Source: AC-56 sp963798705
Lineage (GTDB): Bacteria > Actinomycetota > Thermoleophilia > Solirubrobacterales > 70-9
Assembly: GCA_963798705.1 (NCBI GenBank)
Contig: CAWCTW010000005.1
Span: 186,001 to 250,000 of the forward strand
Direction of reading: 5' to 3'
Length of the DNA: 64,000 bases
Numbering within the stretch: the first letter of the stretch is position 1; every line of letters begins with the position of its first letter. This document shows positions 6,098 to 14,641 of the stretch, one piece after another. A program made the position numbers and the translations under genes. The notes under the pieces are model-generated. The model saw only the letters and a list, made by a program, of their open reading frames with translations, did not search any database and was not told where the DNA came from.

Positions 6098-8356
6098 ATG
6101 AGCATGTTTGACGTACACCGCGTTTCGGTGGAGGTAGGCGGCGAGGAGATCTCCTTCGAGACCGGGAAGCTGGCCCGCCAGGCGGGCGGGGCCGTTGTCG
6201 CGCGCTCCGGCGACACCATGGTGCTCGGCACCGCAACCGTGGGCAACCTGCGCGACGTGGACTTTCTGCCGCTGACCGTGGACGTGGAGGAGCGGCACTA
6301 CGCCGCGGGCAAGATCCCCGGCTCGTTCTTTCGTAGGGAAGGTCGCTCGGGCGAGAAGGCGACGCTGACGGCGCGCATGATCGACCGGCCCCTGCGGCCG
6401 CTGTTCCCGAAGGGATGGCACTTCGAGACGCAGATCGTCTGCCAGCCGCTGTCGGTCGAGTTCGAGCATCCTTACGACATCCTCGCCATGAACGCCGCCT
6501 CGGCGGCCGTGGCCGTCTCCCAGATTCCGGTGCCGACGCACGTCGGCGCCGTGCGGATCGCGAAGCTTCACGGGGACTTCGTGGTCAACCCCTCCGAGGA
6601 GACCTACGAGGAGCTCGAGATGGACCTCGTGGTCTCCGGTTCCAGCGACGCGCTCCTCATGGTCGAGTGCGGCTCTGTGGGCGTCAGCGAGGCCGAGGTC
6701 CTGGACGCTCTCGACATCGCGCATGAGGAGATCAAGAAGATCTGCGCCACGCTCGAGGACCTTCGCGCCCAGGCGGGCAAGGAGAAGCTCGAGGTCGCCG
6801 AGCCCAAGATCGACCCGGATCTGCTCGAGCAGATCCGGGCCTCGCACGGGACGAAGCTGGACGAGGCGACGCAGATCCCCGAGAAGCTCGCCCGGCAGGA
6901 GGCAGCGAACGTGGTCGAGGAGGACGTCCTCGATCGGTACGCCGGCGCCGAGGACGGCGATGAGGTCGACCCCGAGCGGCGTGCCGAGGTCTCACGGGCG
7001 TTCGACGTCATGGAGAAGGAGATCATCCGCCGCCGCATCGCGGTGGACAAGAAGCGCCCCGACGGTCGAGCCCAGGACGAGATCCGGCCGATTGAGTGCG
7101 AGGTCGACGTGGCCCCGCGCGTGCACGGCTCGGGGCTCTTCACCCGTGGCGAGACGCAGATCCTCTCCAGCGTCGCGCTGGGCACGAGCCGCATGGACAT
7201 GCGGATCGACAACCTCGGGCTCCAGGAGTCGAAGACCTTCTGGCACCACTACAACTTCCCGCCGTTCTCGGTAGGCGAGGCCGGCTTCATGCGTGGCCCG
7301 AAGCGCCGCGACATCGGCCACGGGGCGCTCGCCGAGCGGGCGCTCGTGGCGACGATCCCGGACGACGAGGAGTTCCCGTACGTGATCCGGGTCGTCTCGG
7401 ACACGCTCGAGTCCAACGGGTCCTCGTCCATGGGGTCCGTCTGCGCGTCGTCGATGGCGCTGATGGCGGGCGGAGTCCCTGTCTCAGCGCCCGTCGCCGG
7501 TGTGGCGATGGGACTGATCAAGGAGGGCGACGACCACGTCGTGCTCACCGACATCGCCGGCGTCGAGGACCACCTCGGCGACATGGACTTCAAGGTCGCC
7601 GGCACCGCGGATGGCATCACGGCCCTGCAGATGGACATCAAGATCTCCGGGGTCACGTTCGACATCCTGCGCGACGCGCTCGAGCAGGCGCGCCAGGGAA
7701 GGCTCTTCATCCTGGACAGGATGGCCGATGCCATCCCCGGGCCGCGCGAGCAGCTGTCGCAGTTCGCGCCCAGGATCGAGCAGATCAAAATCGATCCGGA
7801 CAAGATCGGCGCGCTCATCGGCAAGGGCGGCGAGACGATCCGGGCGCTGTCAGAGGAGTTCGAGGCGGATATCAACGTCGAGGACGATGGCACGGTCCAG
7901 GTCTACGCCCCGAGCGGAACCCTGGTCGACGCTTGCATCGCTCGCATCGAGACGATGACGAAGGAGGCGGAGGTCGGGGACCAGTTCAAGGGCAAGGTCG
8001 TCAAGACGACCGCCTTCGGCGCGTTCATCGAGCTCGCCAAGGGCACCGACGGCCTGCTCCACATCTCCAACGTCAAGCCCGGCGAACGGGTCGAGTCTGT
8101 GGAGGACGTCCTGAAGCAGGGCGACGAGCTCGACGTAACCGTGGTCGAGGTGGACCGCGAGCGCGGGCGGATCGGTCTGCGCCTGTCCACCGATCCCGCG
8201 GTCGAGGGCAAGGCGCCTGGAGATCTGGCCAACGTGGGCACGGGTGACCGTGGTCCGCGAGGCGGCGGCCGCGACGGCGGCGGTCGTCGCGAGCGTGAGC
8301 GCCTCGACGGCGGCCGCGATCGCGGTCGCAGCGGCAGCGGACGCCGGCGGAATTGA
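6098..8356 (+). CDS. pnp: Polyribonucleotide nucleotidyltransferase (PNPase)
   Basis: PNPase is a trimeric 3'-5' phosphorolytic exoribonuclease of the RNA degradation machinery. The 752-residue protein has the two RNase PH domains; the second carries DFKVAGTADGITALQMDIK (about residue 497) with catalytic aspartates. A KH domain follows (IGKGGETIRALSEE, about 575), then an S1 domain (from about 627). A basic glycine/arginine-rich tail (from about 710) is likely RNA-binding. The start is ATG 6098 (a second ATG is at 6104). The stop overlaps the TTG start of the M16 peptidase by 4 bases. Confidence 0.97.
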   Translation: MSMFDVHRVSVEVGGEEISFETGKLARQAGGAVVARSGDTMVLGTATVGNLRDVDFLPLTVDVEERHYAAGKIPGSFFRREGRSGEKATLTARMIDRPLRPLFPKGWHFETQIVCQPLSVEFEHPYDILAMNAASAAVAVSQIPVPTHVGAVRIAKLHGDFVVNPSEETYEELEMDLVVSGSSDALLMVECGSVGVSEAEVLDALDIAHEEIKKICATLEDLRAQAGKEKLEVAEPKIDPDLLEQIRASHGTKLDEATQIPEKLARQEAANVVEEDVLDRYAGAEDGDEVDPERRAEVSRAFDVMEKEIIRRRIAVDKKRPDGRAQDEIRPIECEVDVAPRVHGSGLFTRGETQILSSVALGTSRMDMRIDNLGLQESKTFWHHYNFPPFSVGEAGFMRGPKRRDIGHGALAERALVATIPDDEEFPYVIRVVSDTLESNGSSSMGSVCASSMALMAGGVPVSAPVAGVAMGLIKEGDDHVVLTDIAGVEDHLGDMDFKVAGTADGITALQMDIKISGVTFDILRDALEQARQGRLFILDRMADAIPGPREQLSQFAPRIEQIKIDPDKIGALIGKGGETIRALSEEFEADINVEDDGTVQVYAPSGTLVDACIARIETMTKEAEVGDQFKGKVVKTTAFGAFIELAKGTDGLLHISNVKPGERVESVEDVLKQGDELDVTVVEVDRERGRIGLRLSTDPAVEGKAPGDLANVGTGDRGPRGGGRDGGGRRERERLDGGRDRGRSGSGRRRN

Positions 8357-9678
8357 GCGACACCCGCGCCAGCTCCGGCGCCCCGGGTGAGTTGCCCGAG
8401 GGCATCAGCTACAGCGCGCTCGACGGGGGCATTCGCGTGATCACCGAGGCGGTGCCCTCGGTGCGCTCGGTGGCCCTCGGGCTGTGGGTGCGTACGGGCT
8501 CTCGCGACGAGGCTCCCGAGGAGGCGGGCGTCTCGCACTTTCTCGAGCACCTCCTGTTCAAGAGCACCGAGAGCCATTCGGCGATCGAGATCTCCGAGCT
8601 CTTCGACGGCATGGGGGCGGCGACGAATGCGGCGACGAGCAAGGAGTCAACGCATCTGCACGCACGCCTCCTCGATGAGCACACGGACGAAGCGTTCCGG
8701 CTGCTGGCCGAAATGCTGACCGCGCCGTCCCTGCCACCCGATGAGGTCGACTCCGAGCGCGACGTGGTGCTCGAGGAGATCGCGATGTACGAGGACGAGC
8801 CGTCCGATCGCGTTCACGACGTGCTCGCCGCTGCCGTTCACGGCGACCATCCGCTCGGGCGCCGGGTCCTCGGAGAGTCGGAGGTGATCAGCTCCATTCC
8901 CGTGCCGGAGATTGCCGGCTATCACGACACTCGCTACACGCAGCCGAACATCGTCGTCGCGGCCGCCGGGCACATGGACCACCACGAGATCGTCGAGCTG
9001 GCCCGAATCCACCTGGGGGCTCCCGGCGGAGAGCCTCACGCACTCCCCGTCGAGGCGGAGTCGAACGGCGGGCCGCAATTCATGTTTCAGCCCAAGGAAA
9101 CCGAGCAGTACCACATCTGCTTCGGCGGTCCGGGCATCGCCCGCGCGGACGAGCGTCGCTTCGCCCTGGCCGCGCTCGACGCGATTTTCGGGGGATCCAC
9201 GTCGTCGCGGCTCTTTCGCGAGGTTCGCGAGAAGCGCGGCCTGGCCTACGCGGTCGGCTCCTATACGGAGCAATACGCCGACACGGGCATGGTGGCGCTG
9301 TACGTGGGCACGAGGGGAGAGAACGTCGGCGAGGCGTGCGAGATCATCGGCCGCGAGCTCGGCAGCCTGCGTGACCAGGGCGTCACGGCGGACGAGCTGG
9401 AGCGGGCCAAGGAGCACGTCAAGGGACGCCTGGTGCTCGGCCTCGAGTCGACCGCCGCCCGGATGAGCCGGCTCGCCCGCTCGATCCTGTTCGATGTCCC
9501 GTTGCTCTCGCTGGATCAGATGCTGGAGCGCGTGGAGGCCGTCACCGAGGACGATGTGGCTGCGCTCGCCGCCGAGCTGTACGACCCCGACCGGCTGTCC
9601 GCGGCCTGCATCGGTGCGAAGGAGGAGCAGTTCAGGGACGCGAGCGCCTCGGTCAGCGAGGCCTTGGCGGCGGCGTGA
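8353..9678 (+). CDS. M16-family zinc peptidase (processing-protease-like)
   Basis: A 441-residue pitrilysin-family metallopeptidase of the M16B/mitochondrial-processing-peptidase type. The inverted zinc motif HFLEH is at 62-66 and the third ligand glutamate lies in ERDVVLEEIAMYEDEP; the second half carries FREVREKRGLAYAVGSY. The start is TTG 8353, overlapping the pnp stop; the 3' end overlaps dapB (GTG 9675 / TGA 9676-9678). The pnp-M16-dapB order is common in Gram-positive bacteria. The substrate is unknown. Confidence 0.92.
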   Translation: MSDTRASSGAPGELPEGISYSALDGGIRVITEAVPSVRSVALGLWVRTGSRDEAPEEAGVSHFLEHLLFKSTESHSAIEISELFDGMGAATNAATSKESTHLHARLLDEHTDEAFRLLAEMLTAPSLPPDEVDSERDVVLEEIAMYEDEPSDRVHDVLAAAVHGDHPLGRRVLGESEVISSIPVPEIAGYHDTRYTQPNIVVAAAGHMDHHEIVELARIHLGAPGGEPHALPVEAESNGGPQFMFQPKETEQYHICFGGPGIARADERRFALAALDAIFGGSTSSRLFREVREKRGLAYAVGSYTEQYADTGMVALYVGTRGENVGEACEIIGRELGSLRDQGVTADELERAKEHVKGRLVLGLESTAARMSRLARSILFDVPLLSLDQMLERVEAVTEDDVAALAAELYDPDRLSAACIGAKEEQFRDASASVSEALAAA

Positions 9679-10346
9679 TCCGGGTCGGCGTCTCCGGGGC
9701 GGCGGGGCGCATGGGGGAGGCCGTCTGCGCGGCGGTCGAGGGGGCCGACGACCTGGAGCTCGCGGGGAGAGTCGATCCCTCCATCGACGCTCCCCTTCCG
9801 GACGTCCTGGGCGACAGCGACGTGATCGTGGACTTCACGACGCCGGAGGCGGCCCCGGGCAACGTCCGCGAGTGCCTGGCCGCGGGGGTGCACGCCGTCG
9901 TCGGCACCACCGGCTTCGACCTCGACTCGCTGCGAGCCGATGTCGAGGCCGCGGATGGCGACGCGCGCGTGTTCGTGGCGCCCAACTTCGCGATCGGTGC
10001 GGTGCTGTTGATGCAGATGGCCCGCGAGGCCGCTCGGCACATGCCCGAGTGCGAGATCGTGGAGCTCCATCACGAGCGCAAGCTCGATGCCCCGTCGGGC
10101 ACCGCAAAGCGAACCGCCGAGTTAATCCGCGAGGCTGGCGGGAACGTCCACGAGCCGATCCACTCGGTCCGCCTTCCCGGCCTGGTCGCTCATCAGGAGG
10201 TGGTCTTCGGCGGGGAGGGGCAGACACTCTCGATCCGGCACGACTCGATCGACCGGGTGTCATTCATGCCCGGAGTGCTGCTCGCAGTGCGCCGGGTCGC
10301 GGTGCTGCCCGGCCGGTTCACGGTGGGACTCGAGGCGCTCCTCTGA
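9675..10346 (+). CDS. dapB: 4-hydroxy-tetrahydrodipicolinate reductase
   Basis: DapB reduces the DapA product with NAD(P)H in the lysine/diaminopimelate pathway. The 223-residue protein shows the nucleotide-binding VGVSGAAGRMG, GTTGFD, and the active-site motif ELHHERKLDAPSGTAKRTAELI. It is slightly shorter than the usual 240-270. GTG 9675 overlaps the M16 stop by four bases, implying coupling. The partner dapA lies 5.8 kb downstream. Confidence 0.95.
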   Translation: MIRVGVSGAAGRMGEAVCAAVEGADDLELAGRVDPSIDAPLPDVLGDSDVIVDFTTPEAAPGNVRECLAAGVHAVVGTTGFDLDSLRADVEAADGDARVFVAPNFAIGAVLLMQMAREAARHMPECEIVELHHERKLDAPSGTAKRTAELIREAGGNVHEPIHSVRLPGLVAHQEVVFGGEGQTLSIRHDSIDRVSFMPGVLLAVRRVAVLPGRFTVGLEALL

Positions 10347-10349
10347 CCC

Positions 10350-10381
10350 GGGTTATTGCACCAGCGATGGTGCAATAACCC
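10350..10381. terminator. Perfect 14-bp palindromic hairpin between convergent genes
   Basis: GGGTTATTGCACCA and its exact complement flank a GCGA (GNRA-type) tetraloop immediately after the dapB stop. It is symmetrical, so it can serve dapB on the + strand and the gene ending at 10424 on the - strand. No long T-run follows. A second small palindrome (CACCTATAGGTG) lies just to the right. Confidence 0.7.
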
Positions 10382-10423
10382 ACCTATAGGTGCCGTCTTC
10401 GCACCATCGTCACGGCCCGTGCC

Positions 10424-12814
10424 CTACTTGCCCCGATTCCTGACGTCGACCCGCGCGCCCCGCTTGCACGCCGGGCGGTGGCGGTCGGGCGGGAAGGGCA
10501 GGTCGGCGACCAGCGCCGTCTCCAGGTAGTCGTTCTCCAGCGCGCTCCCGGACCCCGGAGCGAGGTCCGCTGCGGTCGCGCGAAGCCGGTCGCGATCGGA
10601 CGAGCCGGGAACCACCCAGCGGGCCAGCCCCAGGAACTGGCGCTTCGGCCCGGCGTACGGGCGGAAGGCCGCGGGATCGCTCTCGGGCGGGTCGGGCATG
10701 AAGTGGCGGTTGCCGACGTAGTTGCAGTGCTTGCCACGCGCTCGGCGGCTCTGGGCGATCGAGCTCTGGCCGTCGAACACGAGGTCCGCGAGGTTGCCGA
10801 CCATGAACGGGGTCACGTTGTAGGCGATATCGACACCGTCGTCCGTGACGTCGCGCCAGCTCGATCCCATCCACTCCAGCGGCTGCCAGGCTCCGGCGCC
10901 GCCGAGGCCGGCCCACCTGGCGTCGTTCGCCTCGTCCTGGATGACGACGTTCGTGCCCAGCTTCGAGAGGCAGCGCATGTAGTACTGGGCGATGTCGGCG
11001 CAGGGCGGGACGTCCGGGGGCGGGTCACCGTAGTCGTAGCCGAACTTGAACGCGGGCAGGCTCGTCGCGAAGCCGATCTTGGCGTGGGTGTGGGGAACGT
11101 GGAAGGGCCGCAGGTTGGCGCGGCCGTCTGGGCCGCTCGTGGGACCGTTGGAGACCTGGAGCGTCTCCTCGAACGACGTCAAGGGGACCTTCTGATTGGT
11201 GGCGACCACGTTGCGCAACGGCAGCGGTCCCTCCCTCTGGACGGTACGCGGCCCCCACATGAAAGCCTCGTTGTAGACCTCCGGGCCCGTGGCCAGGTAC
11301 ACGGAGCCCGGCCGCGAGACATCCGGGTCGCGGAACGTGTCGACCTCGGACGGGTCGCGGGACTCGCGGAAGGGCGCCTGCGTATTGGAGCCGGCGATGT
11401 AGATGTCGTAGCGCCTCGCCATGTCCGAGAAGGTCTGCATCCATCCGCGGCCGAGCGTGTCCGTTGGCCCGACGAAGCTCTGGGCGAGGGCCCCCATCTC
11501 CGGGAAGCGCCCGCGATAGGCGGCGACCTGCGGGGCGTAGGCGGCCGTGATCTGGGTGAGCGCGACGGCCGCAACACAGGGTGGCGGCCTGCCCGCGCAG
11601 CTCGGCACGGTGTCGGGGTGGCCGATCGTCTCGCGCGCCACTGCGCCGCGGGAGCCCGTCCCGAGTGTCATGAGCCCGATGTCCTCGTTGAAGGCCACGA
11701 CGTTCGGGCGGTGCCGCGCCATGTGCGGGACCACGTACTGCCTGATCATGCATTCGATCTTGGTCCTGAACGCCCGGTAGCCGGTGACGTTCGCGACGTC
11801 CTGCTTGAACTGCATGGCGAAGACGCGGGGCGCCCCCGGCGCGGGATCGAGGTTCTTGATCGGCGGGGTATGAAGCCGGGCGTCGGTCGAGCGACACTTC
11901 TTCCTGCCCGGTGGGCCAGGCATCGGCGGGGCGTCGGGAGTCGTTCGCTTGAACACGCGCCGCGCGCGGGTCGGGTCGTTGGTGATGACGGCGTCGACGC
12001 CACCGTCGGCCGCCACCGCCAGGTCCTTTCTGGTGTCCACCGTGAAGGGCACGATCTCGAGCCCCGAGGCATGTGCCTCCGCGATGTACGCAGCGTCCAC
12101 CGGCCACTGGGGCGATACCCACCGGATGTCGTGAGTCGACGCGTAGGTCATCCCGCCGGTGTTTCCCGCCGACAACGTCAGGAACGAGAGCTCCGCGGCC
12201 GGAAGGATGCGCTCGGCGACCGCGAGGTTCGGGGGCCAGAAGCTCTGGACGATCAGCCGCGACTGCGGTACCCGACTCGAGCGGATCACGTTCGACGCCG
12301 TGGTCGCAAACGCGTCGGTGGGGTCGAAGTCGGGATCGGTGGGGACGTTCTTGATCTCGATGTTGGCTCCGACGCGCTCGTGCTTGACCAACGCGAGAAC
12401 GCGATCGAGCGTGGGGATGTGCGCTGCCCGCGTGCTGTGAGATCCGACGCGCTTCGAGTTCTCCTCGCTGCCGAGGATGTCGACGCGGCAGCGGCGGAGC
12501 TGGTCCCGGGTCTTGGCGGCAACCTCGCCGGTGCAGTCCGTGGTCCGGTTCAGGGTGGCGTCGTGGATGATCACCGGGACCCCGTCCTTCGTCAGCTTGA
12601 CGTCCATCTCCAGCACGAAGCCCTTCGTGGCTGAGTGGCGGAACGCCGGCATGGTGTTCTCGGGGTAGGCGGGCTTGCCGTTCACGACGGCACCGCCGCG
12701 ATGTGCCTGCACGTACGGCGTGCCGATCGTCCGCGCCTGTGCCGGCGCCGCGATACACGCCGCCACCGCCGCCACGGCGCCCAGCGCCACCCATTGCATC
12801 CGTGCACTCCCCAT
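10424..12814 (-). CDS. Secreted glycerophosphodiester phosphodiesterase fused to a nitrilase-like domain
   Basis: A 796-residue exported protein. A signal peptide covers about residues 1-27 (hydrophobic core, then APAQA). Residues about 34-300 are a GDPD-type TIM barrel with HRGG, PENT, EMDVKLTKDG and HDATLNRTTD, the metal and catalytic motifs for cleaving glycerophosphodiesters. After a proline-rich linker, residues about 335-790 resemble the carbon-nitrogen hydrolase fold (VVAFNEDIGL for the catalytic Glu, VVIQDEANDARW near the end). I do not find the expected catalytic cysteine, so that half may be inactive or divergent. ATG 12814 has TAGCAT 6 bases upstream. Confidence 0.75.
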   Translation of the reverse strand: MGSARMQWVALGAVAAVAACIAAPAQARTIGTPYVQAHRGGAVVNGKPAYPENTMPAFRHSATKGFVLEMDVKLTKDGVPVIIHDATLNRTTDCTGEVAAKTRDQLRRCRVDILGSEENSKRVGSHSTRAAHIPTLDRVLALVKHERVGANIEIKNVPTDPDFDPTDAFATTASNVIRSSRVPQSRLIVQSFWPPNLAVAERILPAAELSFLTLSAGNTGGMTYASTHDIRWVSPQWPVDAAYIAEAHASGLEIVPFTVDTRKDLAVAADGGVDAVITNDPTRARRVFKRTTPDAPPMPGPPGRKKCRSTDARLHTPPIKNLDPAPGAPRVFAMQFKQDVANVTGYRAFRTKIECMIRQYVVPHMARHRPNVVAFNEDIGLMTLGTGSRGAVARETIGHPDTVPSCAGRPPPCVAAVALTQITAAYAPQVAAYRGRFPEMGALAQSFVGPTDTLGRGWMQTFSDMARRYDIYIAGSNTQAPFRESRDPSEVDTFRDPDVSRPGSVYLATGPEVYNEAFMWGPRTVQREGPLPLRNVVATNQKVPLTSFEETLQVSNGPTSGPDGRANLRPFHVPHTHAKIGFATSLPAFKFGYDYGDPPPDVPPCADIAQYYMRCLSKLGTNVVIQDEANDARWAGLGGAGAWQPLEWMGSSWRDVTDDGVDIAYNVTPFMVGNLADLVFDGQSSIAQSRRARGKHCNYVGNRHFMPDPPESDPAAFRPYAGPKRQFLGLARWVVPGSSDRDRLRATAADLAPGSGSALENDYLETALVADLPFPPDRHRPACKRGARVDVRNRGK

Positions 12815-12820
12815 GAGCCG

Positions 12821-12826
12821 ATGCTA
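12821..12826 (-). promoter_or_regulatory. -10 hexamer TAGCAT for the phosphodiesterase gene
   Basis: On the minus strand TAGCAT ends 6 bases before ATG 12814. It lies back to back with the plus-strand -10 at 12855-12860 of the divergent gene. Confidence 0.5.
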
Positions 12827-12854
12827 TTCGACCGCCGGCGGAGCCTGGCGACGG

Positions 12855-12860
12855 TAGAGT
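12855..12860 (+). promoter_or_regulatory. -10 hexamer TAGAGT for the VOC-VOC-SDR gene
   Basis: TAGAGT lies 8 bases before TTG 12869, with no Shine-Dalgarno sequence. This decides TTG 12869 over the upstream ATG 12821. Confidence 0.5.
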
Positions 12861-12868
12861 CACCGGCC

Positions 12869-14641
12869 TTGCGCCTCTCCCAGATCGCGCTCAGCGTCAG
12901 CGACCTGCGCCGCACGCAGCGCTGGTATCGCGACGTGCTGGGCCTCGAGCCCGCCGGCGGCACCAACCTGTTCGCAGGGCCGCTCGCGTCGATGGTGCAG
13001 GGCATTCCGCGCTCGGCGTCGACGTGCTGGTGGCTGGCCGACCGCCAGGACCTGTTCCAGCTCGAGCTCTTCGAGTTCCGCAGCCCCCTGGTGCGCCCCC
13101 TGCCGTCCGACTGGCGCCCGTCGGACATCGGCTACACCACCGTCGCCTTCGCGGTCGACGACCTCGACGGAGCACTGGATCGGGCGCGAGGTGCCGGAGG
13201 ACCGCCGCCGACGCAGCCGATCGGTGTGCCGGGCGAGCGGCGCGCCTGCCTCCGCGACCCCGACGGGGTGCTGATCGAGCTGATGGAGGACGACCCTCGT
13301 GCCGAGCCCCCGCGGGATCGGCCACGGCCGGGCCTCGCGGGCGTGGCTCGTGCCGTGACCCTCTCCGTCCCCGACCTGGGGCGCTCGCTGGGCTTCTTTC
13401 GCGACGTCCTCGGGCTCGCCGAGGCCGACGGTGTCGCGCTGCACTGCCCGGATCACGAGGCGCTTTGGGGGCTGGAGGGGGCGCAGGCCGAGCGGATCTG
13501 CCTCTGGGCCGACGACCTGCTGGTCGAGCTCGCCTCCTACTCGGAGCCCATGGGCAGGCCATGGCCCGACGGCTACCGGATCAGCGACCTCGGGCTCCTC
13601 AACATCGCGTTCGGGTTCCGCCACCGCAGCGAGTTCGAAGCGGCGTGCCGCCGCTGTCGCGAGGCGGGCCACGAGGTCAACGGGCCACCGCTCCGGCTCG
13701 GCGCCTGGTCGGTTGTGTACGTCAACGACGACCAGGGGTTCAGCGTCGAGCTGCTGCACGTCGAGCCCTGGTACGAGGGGCAGATGGGCTTTCGGCCGCG
13801 GCCCAGCCCGCGCGTGGCGCCGTTCGCAGGCCACACGCCGGCGACGGGCCCGCGGCGGCACCGCCGCTTCCGCAAGGCCCTGATCACCGGGGCGGGCGGC
13901 GGCATCGGCGTGGAGCTCGCCCGCCTGGCCGCGGAGGACGGTACGTCTCTGCTGCTCGTCGACAGGCCGGGTGCCGGCCTCGAGCGGGCCGCCGACGCGC
14001 TCTCCCAGGACGTCGACGTGGCAACCGGGGAGGCTGATTTCACGGACCTCGACGCTCTCGACGCCGCGGCCGCGGAGCTCGTCGCCGCGCATCCCGACGT
14101 CGACCTCCTGATCGCAGGGGCGGGGCTCGACCGGGCGCAGTCGATGCTCAGCTTCGACTGGCGCCAGGCGCGGGAGGACTTCAGCGTCAACGCCCTTGCC
14201 AACCTCGTGCTGCTATCGCACCTGGCGCCGGTCATGGCGGAGCGGGGGAGGGGTCACGTGACCGCGATCGTCAGTATGGCCGGGCTCGTCGGCATGCCCT
14301 ACGAGGCCGCCTACAGCGGCAGCAAGGCGGCGCTCGCGGCGATCGCCGACTCCGCCCGGGCCGAGCTCGACCCGCGCGGGATCACGTTCACGGCGGTCTT
14401 CCCGGGCTTCGTCGACACGCCGATGTTTCGCGATAACGCGTTCAGGCACACCTATTCGGTGACGCCTCGAGATGCCGCGGAGCGCATCTACCTGGCCTCG
14501 CTGCGGCGGCGCGAGCGACTGGGCTTTCCGGCCGTCGAGTACGCCAAGGCGAGGCTGGCAGCGCTGCTCCCGGCGCGGATTCGCGACCCGATCACGCGCA
14601 AGGCAATGAACTGGCCCGCGGATGTAGAGTCGTCGCGATGA
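12869..14641 (+). CDS. Fusion of two VOC (glyoxalase-like) domains with a short-chain dehydrogenase
   Basis: A 590-residue protein with three domains. Residues about 1-140 and 155-305 are VOC-fold modules (QIALSVSDLRRTQRWYRDVLGLEP; AVTLSVPDLGRSLGFFRDVLGLAE), each with a C-terminal FSVELLH/VLIELME-type strand that usually supplies a metal ligand. Residues about 340-590 form a classical SDR with TGAGGGIG for cofactor binding and YSGSKAA as the Tyr-x3-Lys active site. It may oxidise or reduce a substrate that the VOC part binds or isomerises; the substrate is unknown. Start is TTG 12869 behind a -10 hexamer. The stop overlaps the amidase ATG (14638). Confidence 0.8.
   Translation: MRLSQIALSVSDLRRTQRWYRDVLGLEPAGGTNLFAGPLASMVQGIPRSASTCWWLADRQDLFQLELFEFRSPLVRPLPSDWRPSDIGYTTVAFAVDDLDGALDRARGAGGPPPTQPIGVPGERRACLRDPDGVLIELMEDDPRAEPPRDRPRPGLAGVARAVTLSVPDLGRSLGFFRDVLGLAEADGVALHCPDHEALWGLEGAQAERICLWADDLLVELASYSEPMGRPWPDGYRISDLGLLNIAFGFRHRSEFEAACRRCREAGHEVNGPPLRLGAWSVVYVNDDQGFSVELLHVEPWYEGQMGFRPRPSPRVAPFAGHTPATGPRRHRRFRKALITGAGGGIGVELARLAAEDGTSLLLVDRPGAGLERAADALSQDVDVATGEADFTDLDALDAAAAELVAAHPDVDLLIAGAGLDRAQSMLSFDWRQAREDFSVNALANLVLLSHLAPVMAERGRGHVTAIVSMAGLVGMPYEAAYSGSKAALAAIADSARAELDPRGITFTAVFPGFVDTPMFRDNAFRHTYSVTPRDAAERIYLASLRRRERLGFPAVEYAKARLAALLPARIRDPITRKAMNWPADVESSR
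14625..14630 (+). promoter_or_regulatory. -10 hexamer TAGAGT for the amidase gene
   Basis: TAGAGT ends 7 bases before ATG 14638, inside the end of the preceding gene. It suggests an own leaderless start in addition to coupling. Confidence 0.45.

Noticed and set aside
10478..12634. A 718-codon open frame on the plus strand opposite the phosphodiesterase gene
   Set aside because: It is the GC-driven antisense shadow of the real minus-strand gene; its translation is Arg/Gly/Val-rich without any domain.
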